DNA from: Pterobdella sp. o SKG-2022
Taxonomy: Eukaryota > Annelida > Clitellata > Hirudinida > Piscicolidae
NCBI GenBank assembly: GCA_964035795.1
Contig: OZ038323.1
Coordinates: 124,001-188,000, forward strand
DNA: 64,000 nt
Direction of reading: 5' to 3'
In this document: positions 23,501 through 38,500 of the stretch, one piece after another
How positions within the stretch are numbered: position 1 is the stretch's first letter
Layout: each line of letters starts with the position of its first letter
Program-made: the position numbers and the translations under genes
The notes under the pieces: model-generated
Databases searched by the model: none
What the model was told of the DNA's origin: nothing
Seen by the model: only the letters and a program-made list of their open reading frames with translations

Positions 23501-26500
23501 ATCCTTCATTGCATACGCATTCGTAAGACCCATTAGTGTTAGAACATTTCGAAATAGTTGTGAGGCATCCGTGTGAATCTCTCAAACATTCGTTGATGTC
23601 TGAAAAATATTTAAAATAGAATGTAGTTGAATAGCGAGTGGAAAAATATAGTAAAAAAATGCAACATAAAATGGTAAGTGATCGTAGGTTGGATTAAGAT
23701 AGTGTTATTTTGGGATAGGTTGGTGTGTCTGTGGGTGGGCGACAGTTCTCGATGCATGTTAAAACGCATTTTTTTTATTCATTTATATCTGAAATTGCTC
23801 CTAAGTTTAGATCCATTTTCATTTCGTGTATTCGAACACATGTTTCAATGAATTTTATTACAATTTTAACCAATTGATTGAGAAATCATCGAGATGTAAC
23901 CTTCACAAGTTAATTTGTCCTTGTTTTCGTATCCTTCATTGCATACGCATTCGTAAGACCCATTAGTGTTAGAACATTTCGAAATAGTTGTGAGGCATCC
24001 GTGTGAATCTCTCAAACATTCGTTGATGTCTGAAAAATATTTAAAATAGAATGTAGTTGAATAGCGAGTGGAAAAATATAGTAAAAAAATGCAACATAAA
24101 ATGGTAAGTGATCGTAGGTTGGATTAAGATGGTGTTATTTTGTTATAGGTTGGTGTGTCTGTGGGTGGGCGACAGTTCTCGATGCATGTTAAAACGCATT
24201 TTTTTTATTCATATATATCTGAAATTGCTCGTAAGTTTAGATCCATTTTCATTTCGTGTATTCGAACACATGTTTCAATGAATTTTATTACAATTTTAAC
24301 CAATTGATTGAGAAATCATCGAGATGTAACCTTCACAAGTTAATTTGTCCTTGTTTTCGTATCCTTCATTGCATACGCATTCGTAAGACCCATTAGTGTT
24401 AGAACATTTCGAAATAGTTGTGAGGCATCCGTGTGAATCTCTCAAACATTCGTTGATGTCTGAAAAATATATAAAATAGAATATTGTTTATTAGCGAGTG
24501 GGTAAAAAGAAAATGGAAAATTGCTAGATAAAAGGGTAAGTGATCGTAGGTTGGATTAAGATGGTGTTTTTTTGGTATAGGTTGGTGTGTCTGTGGGTGG
24601 GCGACAGTTCTCGATGCATGTTAAAACGCATTTTTTTTATTCATATATATCTCAAATTGCTCCTAAGTTTAGATCCATTTTCATTTCGTGTATTCGAACA
24701 CATGTTTCAATGAATTTTATTACAATTTTAACCAATTGATTGAGAAATCATCGAGATGTAACCTTCACAAGTTAATTTGTCCTTGTTTTCGTATCCTTCA
24801 TTGCATACGCATTCGTAAGACCCATTAGTGTTAGAACATTTCGAAATAGTTGTGAGGCATCCGTGTGAATCTCTCAAACATTCGTTGATGTCTGAAAAAT
24901 ATTTAAAATAGAATGTAGTTGAATAGCGAGTGGTAAAATATAGTAAAAAAATGCAACATAAAATGGTAAGTGATCGTAGGTTGGATTAAGATAGTGTTAT
25001 TTTGGGATAGGTTGGTGTGTCTGTGGGTGGGCGACAGTTCTCGATGCATGTTAAAACGCATTTTTTTTATTCATTTATATCTGAAATTGCTCCTAAGTTT
25101 AGATCCATTTTCATTTCGTGTATTCGAACACATGTTTCAATGAATTTTATTACAATTTTAACCAATTGATTGAGAAATCATCGAGATGTAACCTTCACAA
25201 GTTAATTTGTCCTTGTTTTCGTATCCTTCATTGCATACGCATTCGTAAGACCCATTAGTGTTAGAACATTTCGAAATAGTTGTGAGGCATCCGTGTGAAT
25301 CTCTCAAACATTCGTTGATGTCTGAAAAATATATAAAATAGAATATTGTTTATTAGCGAGTGGGTAAAAAGAAAATGGAAAATTGCTAGATAAAAGGGTA
25401 AGTGATCGTAGGTTGGATTAAGATGGTGTTTTTTTGGTATAGGTTGGTGTGTCTGTGGGTGGGCGACAGTTCTCGATGCATGTTAAAACGCATTTTTTTT
25501 ATTCATATATATCTGAAATTGCTCCTAAGTTTAGATCCATTTTCATTTCGTGTATTTGAAAACATGTTTCAATGAATTTTATTACAATTTTAACCAATTG
25601 ATTGAGAAATCATCGAGATGTAACCTTCACAAGTTAATTTGTCCTTGTTTTCGTATCCTTCATTGCATACGCATTCGTAAGACCCATTAGTGTTAGAACA
25701 TTTCGAAATAGTTGTGAGGCATCCGTGTGAATCTCTCAAACATTCGTTGATGTCTGAAAAATATTTAAAATAGGATGTAGTTGAATAGCGAGTGGAAAAC
25801 TATAGTAAAAAAATGCAACATAAAATGGTAAGTGATCGTAGGTTGGATTAAGATGGTGTTATTTTGTTATAGGTTGGTGTGTCTGTGGGTGGGCGACAGT
25901 TCTCGATGCATGTTAAAACGCATTTTTTTTATTCATATATATCTGAAATTGCTCCTAAGTTCAGATCCATTTTCATTTCGTGTATTCGAACACATGTTTC
26001 AATGAATTTTATTACAATTTTAACCAATTGATTGAGAAATCATCGAGATGTAACCTTCACAAGTTAATTTGTCCTTGTTTTCGTATCCTTCATTGCATAC
26101 GCATTCGTAAGACCCATTAGTGTTAGAACATTTCGAAATAGTTGTGAGGCATCCGTGTGAATCTCTCAAACATTCGTTGATGTCTGAAAAATATTTAAAA
26201 TAGGATGTAGTTGAATAGCGAGTGGAAAACTATAGTAAAAAAATGCAACATAAAATGGTAAGTGATCGTAGGTTGGATTAAGATGGTGTTATTTTGGTAT
26301 AGGTTGGTGTGTCTGTGGGTGGGCGACAGTTCTCGATGCATGTTAAAACGCATTTTTTTTATTCATATATATCTCAAATTGCTCCTAAGTTTAGATCCAT
26401 TTTCATTTCGTGTATTTGAACACATGTTTCAATGAATTTTATTACAATTTTAACCAATTGATTGAGAAATCATCGAGATGTAACCTTCACAAGTTAATTT

Positions 26501-29500
26501 GTCCTTGTTTTCGTATCCTTCATTGCATACGCATTCGTAAGACCCATTAGTGTTAGAACATTTCGAAATAGTTGTGAGGCATCCGTGTGAATCTCTCAAA
26601 CATTCGTTGATGTCTGAAAAATATATAAAATAGAATATTGTTTATTAGCGAGTGGGTAAAAAGAAAATGGAAAATTGCTAGATAAAAGGGTAAGTGATCG
26701 TAGGTTGGATTAAGATGGTGTTTTTTTGGTATAGGTTGGTGTGTCTGTGGGTGGGCGACAGTTCTCGATGCATGTTAAAACGCATTTTTTTTATTCATAT
26801 ATATCTGAAATTGCTCCTAAGTTTAGATCCATTTTCATTTCGTGTATTTGAAAACATGTTTCAATGAATTTTATTACAATTTTAACCAATTGATTGAGAC
26901 ATCATCGAGATGTAACCTTCACAAGTTAATTTGTCCTTGTTTTCGTATCCTTCATTGCATACGCATTCGTAAGACCCATTAGTGTTAGAACATTTCGAAA
27001 TAGTTGTGAGGCATCCGTGTGAATCTCTCAAACATTCGTTGATGTCTGAAAAATATTTAAAATAGAATGTAGTTGAATAGCGAGTGGAAAAATATAGTAA
27101 AAAAATGCAACATAAAATGGTAAGTGATCGTAGGTTGGATTAAGATGGTGTTATTTTGTTATAGGTTGGTGTGTCTGTGGGTGGGCGACAGTTCTCGATG
27201 CATGTTAAAACGCATTTTTTTTATTCATATATATCTGAAATTGCTCCTAAGTTTAGATCCATTTTCATTTCGTGTATTCGAACACATGTTTCAATGAATT
27301 TTATTACAATTTTAACCAATTGATTGAGAAATCATCGAGATGTAACCTTCACAAGTTAATTTGTCCTTGTTTTCGTATCCTTCATTGCATACGCATTCGT
27401 AAGACCCATTAGTGTTAGAACATTTCGAAATAGTTGTGAGGCATCCGTGTGAATCTCTCAAACATTCGTTGATGTCTGAAAAATATTTAAAATAGAATGT
27501 AGTTGAATAGCGAGTGGAAAAATATAGTAAAAAAATGCAACATAAAATGGTAAGTGATCGTAGGTTGGATTAAGATGGTGTTATTTTGGTATAGGTTGGT
27601 GTGTCTGTGGGTGGGCGACAGTTCTCGATGCATGTTAAAACGCATTTTTTTTATTCATATATATCTCAAATTGCTCCTAAGTTTAGATCCATTTTCATTT
27701 CGTGTATTTGAACACATGTTTCAATGAATTTTATTACAATTTTAACCAATTGATTGAGAAATCATCGAGATGTAACCTTCACAAGTTAATTTGTCCTTGT
27801 TTTCGTATCCTTCATTGCATACGCATTCGTAAGACCCATTAGTGTTAGAACATTTCGAAATAGTTGTGAGGCATCCGTGTGAATCTCTCAAACATTCGTT
27901 GATGTCTGAAAAATATATAAAATAGAATATTGTTTATTAGCGAGTGGGTAAAAAGAAAATGGAAAATTGCTAGATAAAAGGGTAAGTGATCGTAGGTTGG
28001 ATTAAGATGGTGTTTTTTTGGTATAGGTTGGTGTGTCTGTGGGTGGGCGACAGTTCTCGATGCATGTTAAAACGCATTTTTTTTATTCATATATATCTGA
28101 AATTGCTCCTAAGTTTAGATCCATTTTCATTTCGTGTATTTGAAAACATGTTTCAATGAATTTTATTACAATTTTAACCAATTGATTGAGACATCATCGA
28201 GATGTAACCTTCACAAGTTAATTTGTCCTTGTTTTCGTATCCTTCATTGCATACGCATTCGTAAGACCCATTAGTGTTAGAACATTTCGAAATAGTTGTG
28301 AGGCATCCGTGTGAATCTCTCAAACATTCGTTGATGTCTGAAAAATATTTAAAATAGAATGTAGTTGAATAGCGAGTGGAAAAATATAGTAAAAAAATGC
28401 AACATAAAATGGTAAGTGATCGTAGGTTGGATTAAGATGGTGTTATTTTGTTATAGGTTGGTGTGTCTGTGGGTGGGCGACAGTTCTCGATGCATGTTAA
28501 AACGCATTTTTTTTATTCATATATATCTGAAATTGCTCCTAAGTTTAGATCCATTTTCATTTCGTGTATTCGAACACATGTTTCAATGAATTTTATTACA
28601 ATTTTAACCAATTGATTGAGAAATCATCGAGATGTAACCTTCACAAGTTAATTTGTCCTTGTTTTCGTATCCTTCATTGCATACGCATTCGTAAGACCCA
28701 TTAGTGTTAGAACATTTCGAAATAGTTGTGAGGCATCCGTGTGAATCTCTCAAACATTCGTTGATGTCTGAAAAATATATAAAATAGAATATTGTTTATT
28801 AGCGAGTGGGTAAAAAGAAAATGGAAAATTGCTAGATAAAAGGGTAAGTGATCGTAGGTTGGATTAAGATGGTGTTTTTTTGGTATAGGTTGGTGTGTCT
28901 GTGGGTGGGCGACAGTTCTCGATGCATGTTAAAACGCATTTTTTTTATTCATATATATCTCAAATTGCTCCTAAGTTTAGATCCATTTTCATTTCGTGTA
29001 TTTGAAAACATGTTTCAATGAATTTTATTACAATTTTAACCAATTGATTGAGACATCATCGAGATGTAACCTTCACAAGTTAATTTGTCCTTGTTTTCGT
29101 ATCCTTCATTGCATACGCATTCGTAAGACCCATTAGTGTTAGAACATTTCGAAATAGTTGTGAGGCATCCGTGTGAATCTCTCAAACATTCGTTGATGTC
29201 TGAAAAATATTTAAAATAGAATGTAGTTGAATAGCGAGTGGAAAAATATAGTAAAAAAATGCAACATAAAATGGTAAGTGATCGTAGGTTGGATTAAGAT
29301 GGTGTTATTTTGTTATAGGTTGGTGTGTCTGTGGGTGGGCGACAGTTCTCGATGCATGTTAAAACGCATTTTTTTTATTCATATATATCTGAAATTGCTC
29401 CTAAGTTTAGATCCATTTTCATTTCGTGTATTCGAACACATGTTTCAATGAATTTTATTACAATTTTAACCAATTGATTGAGAAATCATCGAGATGTAAC

Positions 29501-32500
29501 CTTCACAAGTTAATTTGTCCTTGTTTTCGTATCCTTCATTGCATACGCATTCGTAAGACCCATTAGTGTTAGAACATTTCGAAATAGTTGTGAGGCATCC
29601 GTGTGAATCTCTCAAACATTCGTTGATGTCTGAAAAATATATAAAATAGAATATTGTTTATTAGCGAGTGGGTAAAAAGAAAATGGAAAATTGCTAGATA
29701 AAAGGGTAAGTGATCGTAGGTTGGATTAAGATGGTGTTTTTTTGGTATAGGTTGGTGGGTCTGTGGGTGGGCGACAGTTCTCGATGCATGTTAAAACGCA
29801 TTTTTTTTATTCATATATATCTGAAATTGCTCCTAAGTTTAGATCCATTTTCATTTCGTGTATTTGAAAACATGTTTCAATGAATTTTATTACAATTTTA
29901 ACCAATTGATTGAGACATCATCGAGATGTAACCTTCACAAGTTAATTTGTCCTTGTTTTCGTATCCTTCATTGCATACGCATTCGTAAGACCCATTAGTG
30001 TTAGAACATTTCGAAATAGTTGTGAGGCATCCGTGTGAATCTCTCAAACATTCGTTGATGTCTGAAAAATATTTAAAATAGAATGTAGTTGAATAGCGAG
30101 TGGAAAAATATAGTAAAAAAATGCAACATAAAATGGTAAGTGATCGTAGGTTGGATTAAGATGGTGTTATTTTGGTATAGGTTGGTGTGTCTGTGGGTGG
30201 GCGACAGTTCTCGATGCATGTTAAAACGCATTTTTTTTATTCATATATATCTGAAATTGCTCCTAAGTTTAGATCCATTTTCATTTCGTGTATTCGAACA
30301 CATGTTTCAATGAATTTTATTACAATTTTAACCAATTGATTGAGAAATCATCGAGATGTAACCTTCACAAGTTAATTTGTCCTTGTTTTCGTATCCTTCA
30401 TTGCATACGCATTCGTAAGACCCATTAGTGTTAGAACATTTCGAAATAGTTGTGAGGCATCCGTGTGAATCTCTCAAACATTCGTTGATGTCTGAAAAAT
30501 ATTTAAAATAGGATGTAGTTGAATAGCGAGTGGAAAACTATAGTAAAAAAATGCAACATAAAATGGTAAGTGATCGTAGGTTGGATTAAGATGGTGTTAT
30601 TTTGGTATAGGTTGGTGTGTCTGTGGGTGGGCGACAGTTCTCGATGCATGTTAAAACGCATTTTTTTTATTCATATATATCTGAAATTGCTCCTAAGTTT
30701 AGATCCATTTTCATTTCGTGTATTTGAACACATGTTTCAATGAATTTTATTACAATTTTAACCAATTGATTGAGAAATCATCGAGATGTAACCTTCACAA
30801 GTTAATTTGTCCTTGTTTTCGTATCCTTCATTGCATACGCATTCGTAAGACCCATTAGTGTTAGAACATTTCGAAATAGTTGTGAGGCATCCGTGTGAAT
30901 CTCTCAAACATTCGTTGATGTCTGAAAAATATATAAAATAGAATATTGTTTATTAGCGAGTGGGTAAAAAGAAAATGGAAAATTGCTAGATAAAAGGATA
31001 AGTGATCGTAGGTTGGATTAAGATGGTGTTTTTTTGGTATAGGTTGGTGTGTCTGTGGGTGGGCGACAGTTCTCGATGCATGTTAAAACGCATTTTTTTT
31101 ATTCATATATATCTGAAATTGCTCCTAAGTTTAGATCCATTTTCATTTCGTGTATTTGAAAACATGTTTCAATGAATTTTATTACAACTTTAACCAATTG
31201 ATTGAGACATCATCGAGATGTAACCTTCACAAGTTAATTTGTCCTTGTTTTCGTATCCTTCATTGCATACGCATTCGTAAGACCCATTAGTGTTAGAACA
31301 TTTCGAAATAGTTGTGAGGCATCCGTGTGAATCTCTCAAACATTCGTTGATGTCTGAAAAATATTTAAAATAGAATGTAGTTGAATAGCGAGTGGAAAAA
31401 TATAGTAAAAAAATGCAACATAAAATGGTAAGTGATCGTAGGTTGGATTAAGATGGTGTTATTTTGTTATAGGTTGGTGTGTCTGTGGGTGGGCGACAGT
31501 TCTCGATGCATGTTAAAACGCATTTTTTTTATTCATATATATCTGAAATTGCTCCTAAGTTTAGATCCATTTTCATTTCGTGTATTCGAACACATGTTTC
31601 AATGAATTTTATTACAATTTTAACCAATTGATTGAGAAATCATCGAGATGTAACCTTCACAAGTTAATTTGTCCTTGTTTTCGTATCCTTCATTGCATAC
31701 GCATTCGTAAGACCCATTAGTGTTAGAACATTTCGAAATAGTTGTGAGGCATCCGTGTGAATCTCTCAAACATTCGTTGATGTCTGAAAAATATATAAAA
31801 TAGAATATTGTTTATTAGCGAGTGGGTAAAAAGAAAATGGAAAATTGCTAGATAAAAGGGTAAGTGATCGTAGGTTGGATTAAGATGGTGTTTTTTTGGT
31901 ATAGGTTGGTGTGTCTGTGGGTGGGCGACAGTTCTCGATGCATGTTAAAACGCATTTTTTTTATTCATATATATCTCAAATTGCTCCTAAGTTTAGATCC
32001 ATTTTCATTTCGTGTATTTGAAAACATGTTTCAATGAATTTTATTACAATTTTAACCAATTGATTGAGACATCATCGAGATGTAACCTTCACAAGTTAAT
32101 TTGTCCTTGTTTTCGTATCCTTCATTGCATACGCATTCGTAAGACCCATTAGTGTTAGAACATTTCGAAATAGTTGTGAGGCATCCGTGTGAATCTCTCA
32201 AACATTCGTTGATGTCTGAAAAATATTTAAAATAGAATGTAGTTGAATAGCGAGTGGAAAAATATAGTAAAAAAATGCAACATAAAATGGTAAGTGATCG
32301 TAGGTTGGATTAAGATAGTGTTATTTTGGGATAGGTTGGTGTGTCTGTGGGTGGGCGACAGTTCTCGATGCATGTTAAAACGCATTTTTTTTATTCATTT
32401 ATATCTGAAATTGCTCCTAAGTTTAGATCCATTTTCATTTCGTGTATTCGAACACATGTTTCAATGAATTTTATTACAATTTTAACCAATTGATTGAGAC

Positions 32501-35500
32501 ATCATCGAGATGTAACCTTCACAAGTTAATTTGTCCTTGTTTTCGTATCCTTCATTGCATACGCATTCGTAAGACCCATTAGTGTTAGAACATTTCGAAA
32601 TAGTTGTGAGGCATCCGTGTGAATCTCTCAAACATTCGTTGATGTCTGAAAAATATTTAAAATAGAATGTAGTTGAATAGCGAGTGGAAAAATATAGTAA
32701 AAAAATGCAACATAAAATGGTAAGTGATCGTAGGTTGGATTAAGATGGTGTTATTTTGTTATAGGTTGGTGTGTCTGTGGGTGGGCGACAGTTCTCGATG
32801 CATGTTAAAACGCATTTTTTTTATTCATATATATCTGAAATTGCTCCTAAGTTTAGATCCATTTTCATTTCGTGTATTCGAACACATGTTTCAATGAATT
32901 TTATTACAATTTTAACCAATTGATTGAGAAATCATCGAGATGTAACCTTCACAAGTTAATTTGTCCTTGTTTTCGTATCCTTCATTGCATACGCATTCGT
33001 AAGACCCATTAGTGTTAGAACATTTCGAAATAGTTGTGAGGCATCCGTGTGAATCTCTCAAACATTCGTTGATGTCTGAAAAATATTTAAAATAGGATGT
33101 AGTTGAATAGCGAGTGGAAAACTATAGTAAAAAAATGCAACATAAAATGGTAAGTGATCGTAGGTTGGATTAAGATGGTGTTATTTTGGTATAGGTTGGT
33201 GTGTCTGTGGGTGGGCGACAGTTCTCGATGCATGTTAAAACGCATTTTTTTTATTCATATATATCTCAAATTGCTCCTAAGTTTAGATCCATTTTCATTT
33301 CGTGTATTTGAACACATGTTTCAATGAATTTTATTACAATTTTAACCAATTGATTGAGAAATCATCGAGATGTAACCTTCACAAGTTAATTTGTCCTTGT
33401 TTTCGTATCCTTCATTGCATACGCATTCGTAAGACCCATTAGTGTTAGAACATTTCGAAATAGTTGTGAGGCATCCGTGTGAATCTCTCAAACATTCGTT
33501 GATGTCTGAAAAATATATAAAATAGAATATTGTTTATTAGCGAGTGGGTAAAAAGAAAATGGAAAATTGCTAGATAAAAGGGTAAGTGATCGTAGGTTGG
33601 ATTAAGATGGTGTTTTTTTGGTATAGGTTGGTGTGTCTGTGGGTGGGCGACAGTTCTCGATGCATGTTAAAACGCATTTTTTTTATTCATATATATCTGA
33701 AATTGCTCCTAAGTTTAGATCCATTTTCATTTCGTGTATTTGAAAACATGTTTCAATGAATTTTATTACAATTTTAACCAATTGATTGAGACATCATCGA
33801 GATGTAACCTTCACAAGTTAATTTGTCCTTGTTTTCGTATCCTTCATTGCATACGCATTCGTAAGACCCATTAGTGTTAGAACATTTCGAAATAGTTGTG
33901 AGGCATCCGTGTGAATCTCTCAAACATTCGTTGATGTCTGAAAAATATTTAAACTAGAATGTAGTTGAATAGCGAGTGGAAAAATATAGTAAAAGAATGC
34001 AACATAAAATGGTAAGTGATCGTAGGTTGGATTAAGATGGTGTTATTTTGGGATAGGTTGGTGTGTCTGTGGGTGGGCGACAGTTCTCGATGCATGTTAA
34101 AACGCATTTTTTTTATTCATATATATCTGAAATTGCTCCTAAGTTTAGATCCATTTTCATTTCGTGTATTCGAACACATGTTTCAATGAATTTTATTACA
34201 ATTTTAACCAATTGATTGAGAAATCATCGAGATGTAACCTTCACAAGTTAATTTGTCCTTGTTTTCGTATCCTTCATTGCATACGCATTCGTAAGACCCA
34301 TCAGTGTTAGAACATTTCGAAATAGTTGTGAGGCATCCGTGTGAATCTCTCAAACATTCGTTGATGTCTGAAAAATATTTAAAATAGAATGTAGTTGAAT
34401 AGCGAGTGGAAAAATATAGTAAAAAAATGCAACATAAAATGGTAAGTGATCGTAGGTTGGATTAAGATGGTGTTATTTTGGTATAGGTTGGTGTGTCTGT
34501 GGGTGGGCGACAGTTCTCGATGCATGTTAAAACGCATTTTTTTTATTCATGTATATCTCAAATTGCTCCTAAGTTTAGATCCATTTTCATTTCGTGTATT
34601 CGAACACATGTTTCAATGAATTTTATTACAATTTTAACCAATTGATTGAGAAATCATCGAGATGTAACCTTCACAAGTTAATTTGTCCTTGTTTTCGTAT
34701 CCTTCATTGCATACGCATTCGTAAGACCCATTAGTGTTAGAACATTTCGAAATAGTTGTGAGGCATCCGTGTGAATCTCTCAAACATTCGTTGATGTCTG
34801 AAAAATATTTAAAATAGAATGTAGTTGAATAGCGAGTGGAAAAATATAGTAAAAAAATGCAACATAAAATGGTAAGTGATCGTAGGTTGGATTAAGATGG
34901 TGTTATTTTGGTATAGGTTGGTGTGTCTGTGGGTGGGCGACAGTTCTCGATGCATGTTAAAACGCATTTTTTTTATTCATTTATATCTGAAATTGCTCCT
35001 AAGTTTAGATCCATTTTCATTTCGTGTATTCGAACACATGTTTCAATGAATTTTATTACAATTTTAACCAATTGATTGAGAAATCATCGAGATGTAACCT
35101 TCACAAGTTAATTTGTCCTTGTTTTCGTATCCTTCATTGCATACGCATTCGTAAGACCCATTAGTGTTAGAACATTTCGAAATAGTTGTGAGGCATCCGT
35201 GTGAATCTCTCAAACATTCGTTGATGTCTGAAAAATATTTAAAATAGAATGTAGTTGAATAGCGAGTGGAAAAATATAGTAAAAAAATGCAACATAAAAT
35301 GGTAAGTGATCGTAGGTTGGATTAAGATGGTGTTATTTTGGTATAGGTTGGTGTGTCTGTGGGTGGGCGACAGTTCTCGATGCATGTTAAAACGCATTTT
35401 TTTTATTCATATATATCTCAAATTGCTCCTAAGTTTAGATCCATTTTCATTTCGTGTATTCGAACACATGTTTCAATGAATTTTATTACAATTTTAACCA

Positions 35501-38500
35501 ATTGATTGAGAAATCATCGAGATGTAACCTTCACAAGTTAATTTGTCCTTGTTTTCGTATCCTTCATTGCATACGCATTCGTAAGACCCATTAGTGTTAG
35601 AACATTTCGAAATAGTTGTGAGGCATCCGTGTGAATCTCTCAAACATTCGTTGATGTCTGAAAAATATTTAAAATAGAATGTAGTTGAATAGCGAGTGGA
35701 AAAATATAGTAAAAAAATGCAACATAAAATGGTAAGTGATCGTAGGTTGGATTAAGATGGTGTTATTTTGGTATAGGTTGGTGTGTCTGTGGGTGGGCGA
35801 CAGTTCTCGATGCATGTTAAAACGCATTTTTTTTATTCATGTATATCTCAAATTGCTCCTAAGTTTAGATCCATTTTCATTTCGTGTATTCGAACACATG
35901 TTTCAATGAATTTTATTACAATTTTAACCAATTGATTGAGAAATCATCGAGATGTAACCTTCACAAGTTAATTTGTCCTTGTTTTCGTATCCTTCATTGC
36001 ATACGCATTCGTAAGACCCATTAGTGTTAGAACATTTCGAAATAGTTGTGAGGCATCCGTGTGAATCTCTCAAACATTCGTTGATGTCTGAAAAATATTT
36101 AAAATAGAATGTAGTTGAATAGCGAGTGGAAAAATATAGTAAAAAAATGCAACATAAAATGGTAAGTGATCGTAGGTTGGATTAAGATGGTGTTATTTTG
36201 GTATAGGTTGGTGTGTCTGTGGGTGGGCGACAGTTCTCGATGCATGTTAAAACGCATTTTTTTTATTCATATATATCTCAAATTGCTCCTAAGTTTAGAT
36301 CCATTTTCATTTCGTGTATTCGAACACATGTTTCAATGAATTTTATTACAATTTTAACCAATTGATTGAGAAATCATCGAGATGTAACCTTCACAAGTTA
36401 ATTTGTCCTTGTTTTCGTATCCTTCATTGCATACGCATTCGTAAGACCCATTAGTGTTAGAACATTTCGAAATAGTTGTGAGGCATCCGTGTGAATCTCT
36501 CAAACATTCGTTGATGTCTGAAAAATATTTAAACTAGAATGTAGTTGAATAGCGAGTGGAAAAATATAGTAAAAGAATGCAACATAAAATGGTAAGTGAT
36601 CGTAGGTTGGATTAAGATGGTGTTATTTTGGGATAGGTTGGTGTGTCTGTGGGTGGGCGACAGTTCTCGATGCATGTTAAAACGCATTTTTTTTATTCAT
36701 ATATATCTGAAATTGCTCCTAAGTTTAGATCCATTTTCATTTCGTGTATTCGAACACATGTTTCAATGAATTTTATTACAATTTTAACCAATTGATTGAG
36801 AAATCATCGAGATGTAACCTTCACAAGTTAATTTGTCCTTGTTTTCGTATCCTTCATTGCATACGCATTCGTAAGACCCATCAGTGTTAGAACATTTCGA
36901 AATAGTTGTGAGGCATCCGTGTGAATCTCTCAAACATTCGTTGATGTCTGAAAAATATTTAAAATAGAATGTAGTTGAATAGCGAGTGGAAAAATATAGT
37001 AAAAAAATGCAACATAAAATGGTAAGTGATCGTAGGTTGGATTAAGATGGTGTTATTTTGGTATAGGTTGGTGTGTCTGTGGGTGGGCGACAGTTCTCGA
37101 TGCATGTTAAAACGCATTTTTTTTATTCATGTATATCTCAAATTGCTCCTAAGTTTAGATCCATTTTCATTTCGTGTATTCGAACACATGTTTCAATGAA
37201 TTTTATTACAATTTTAACCAATTGATTGAGAAATCATCGAGATGTAACCTTCACAAGTTAATTTGTCCTTGTTTTCGTATCCTTCATTGCATACGCATTC
37301 GTAAGACCCATTAGTGTTAGAACATTTCGAAATAGTTGTGAGGCATCCGTGTGAATCTCTCAAACATTCGTTGATGTCTGAAAAATATTTAAAATAGAAT
37401 GTAGTTGAATAGCGAGTGGAAAAATATAGTAAAAAAATGCAACATAAAATGGTAAGTGATCGTAGGTTGGATTAAGATGGTGTTATTTTGGTATAGGTTG
37501 GTGTGTCTGTGGGTGGGCGACAGTTCTCGATGCATGTTAAAACGCATTTTTTTTATTCATTTATATCTGAAATTGCTCCTAAGTTTAGATCCATTTTCAT
37601 TTCGTGTATTCGAACACATGTTTCAATGAATTTTATTACAATTTTAACCAATTGATTGAGAAATCATCGAGATGTAACCTTCACAAGTTAATTTGTCCTT
37701 GTTTTCGTATCCTTCATTGCATACGCATTCGTAAGACCCATTAGTGTTAGAACATTTCGAAATAGTTGTGAGGCATCCGTGTGAATCTCTCAAACATTCG
37801 TTGATGTCTGAAAAATATTTAAAATAGAATGTAGTTGAATAGCGAGTGGAAAAATATAGTAAAAAAATGCAACATAAAATGGTAAGTGATCGTAGGTTGG
37901 ATTAAGATGGTGTTATTTTGGTATAGGTTGGTGTGTCTGTGGGTGGGCGACAGTTCTCGATGCATGTTAAAACGCATTTTTTTTATTCATATATATCTCA
38001 AATTGCTCCTAAGTTTAGATCCATTTTCATTTCGTGTATTCGAACACATGTTTCAATGAATTTTATTACAATTTTAACCAATTGATTGAGAAATCATCGA
38101 GATGTAACCTTCACAAGTTAATTTGTCCTTGTTTTCGTATCCTTCATTGCATACGCATTCGTAAGACCCATTAGTGTTAGAACATTTCGAAATAGTTGTG
38201 AGGCATCCGTGTGAATCTCTCAAACATTCGTTGATGTCTGAAAAATATTTAAAATAGAATGTAGTTGAATAGCGAGTGGAAAAATATAGTAAAAAAATGC
38301 AACATAAAATGGTAAGTGATCGTAGGTTGGATTAAGATGGTGTTATTTTGGTATAGGTTGGTGTGTCTGTGGGTGGGCGACAGTTCTCGATGCATGTTAA
38401 AACGCATTTTTTTTATTCATGTATATCTCAAATTGCTCCTAAGTTTAGATCCATTTTCATTTCGTGTATTCGAACACATGTTTCAATGAATTTTATTACA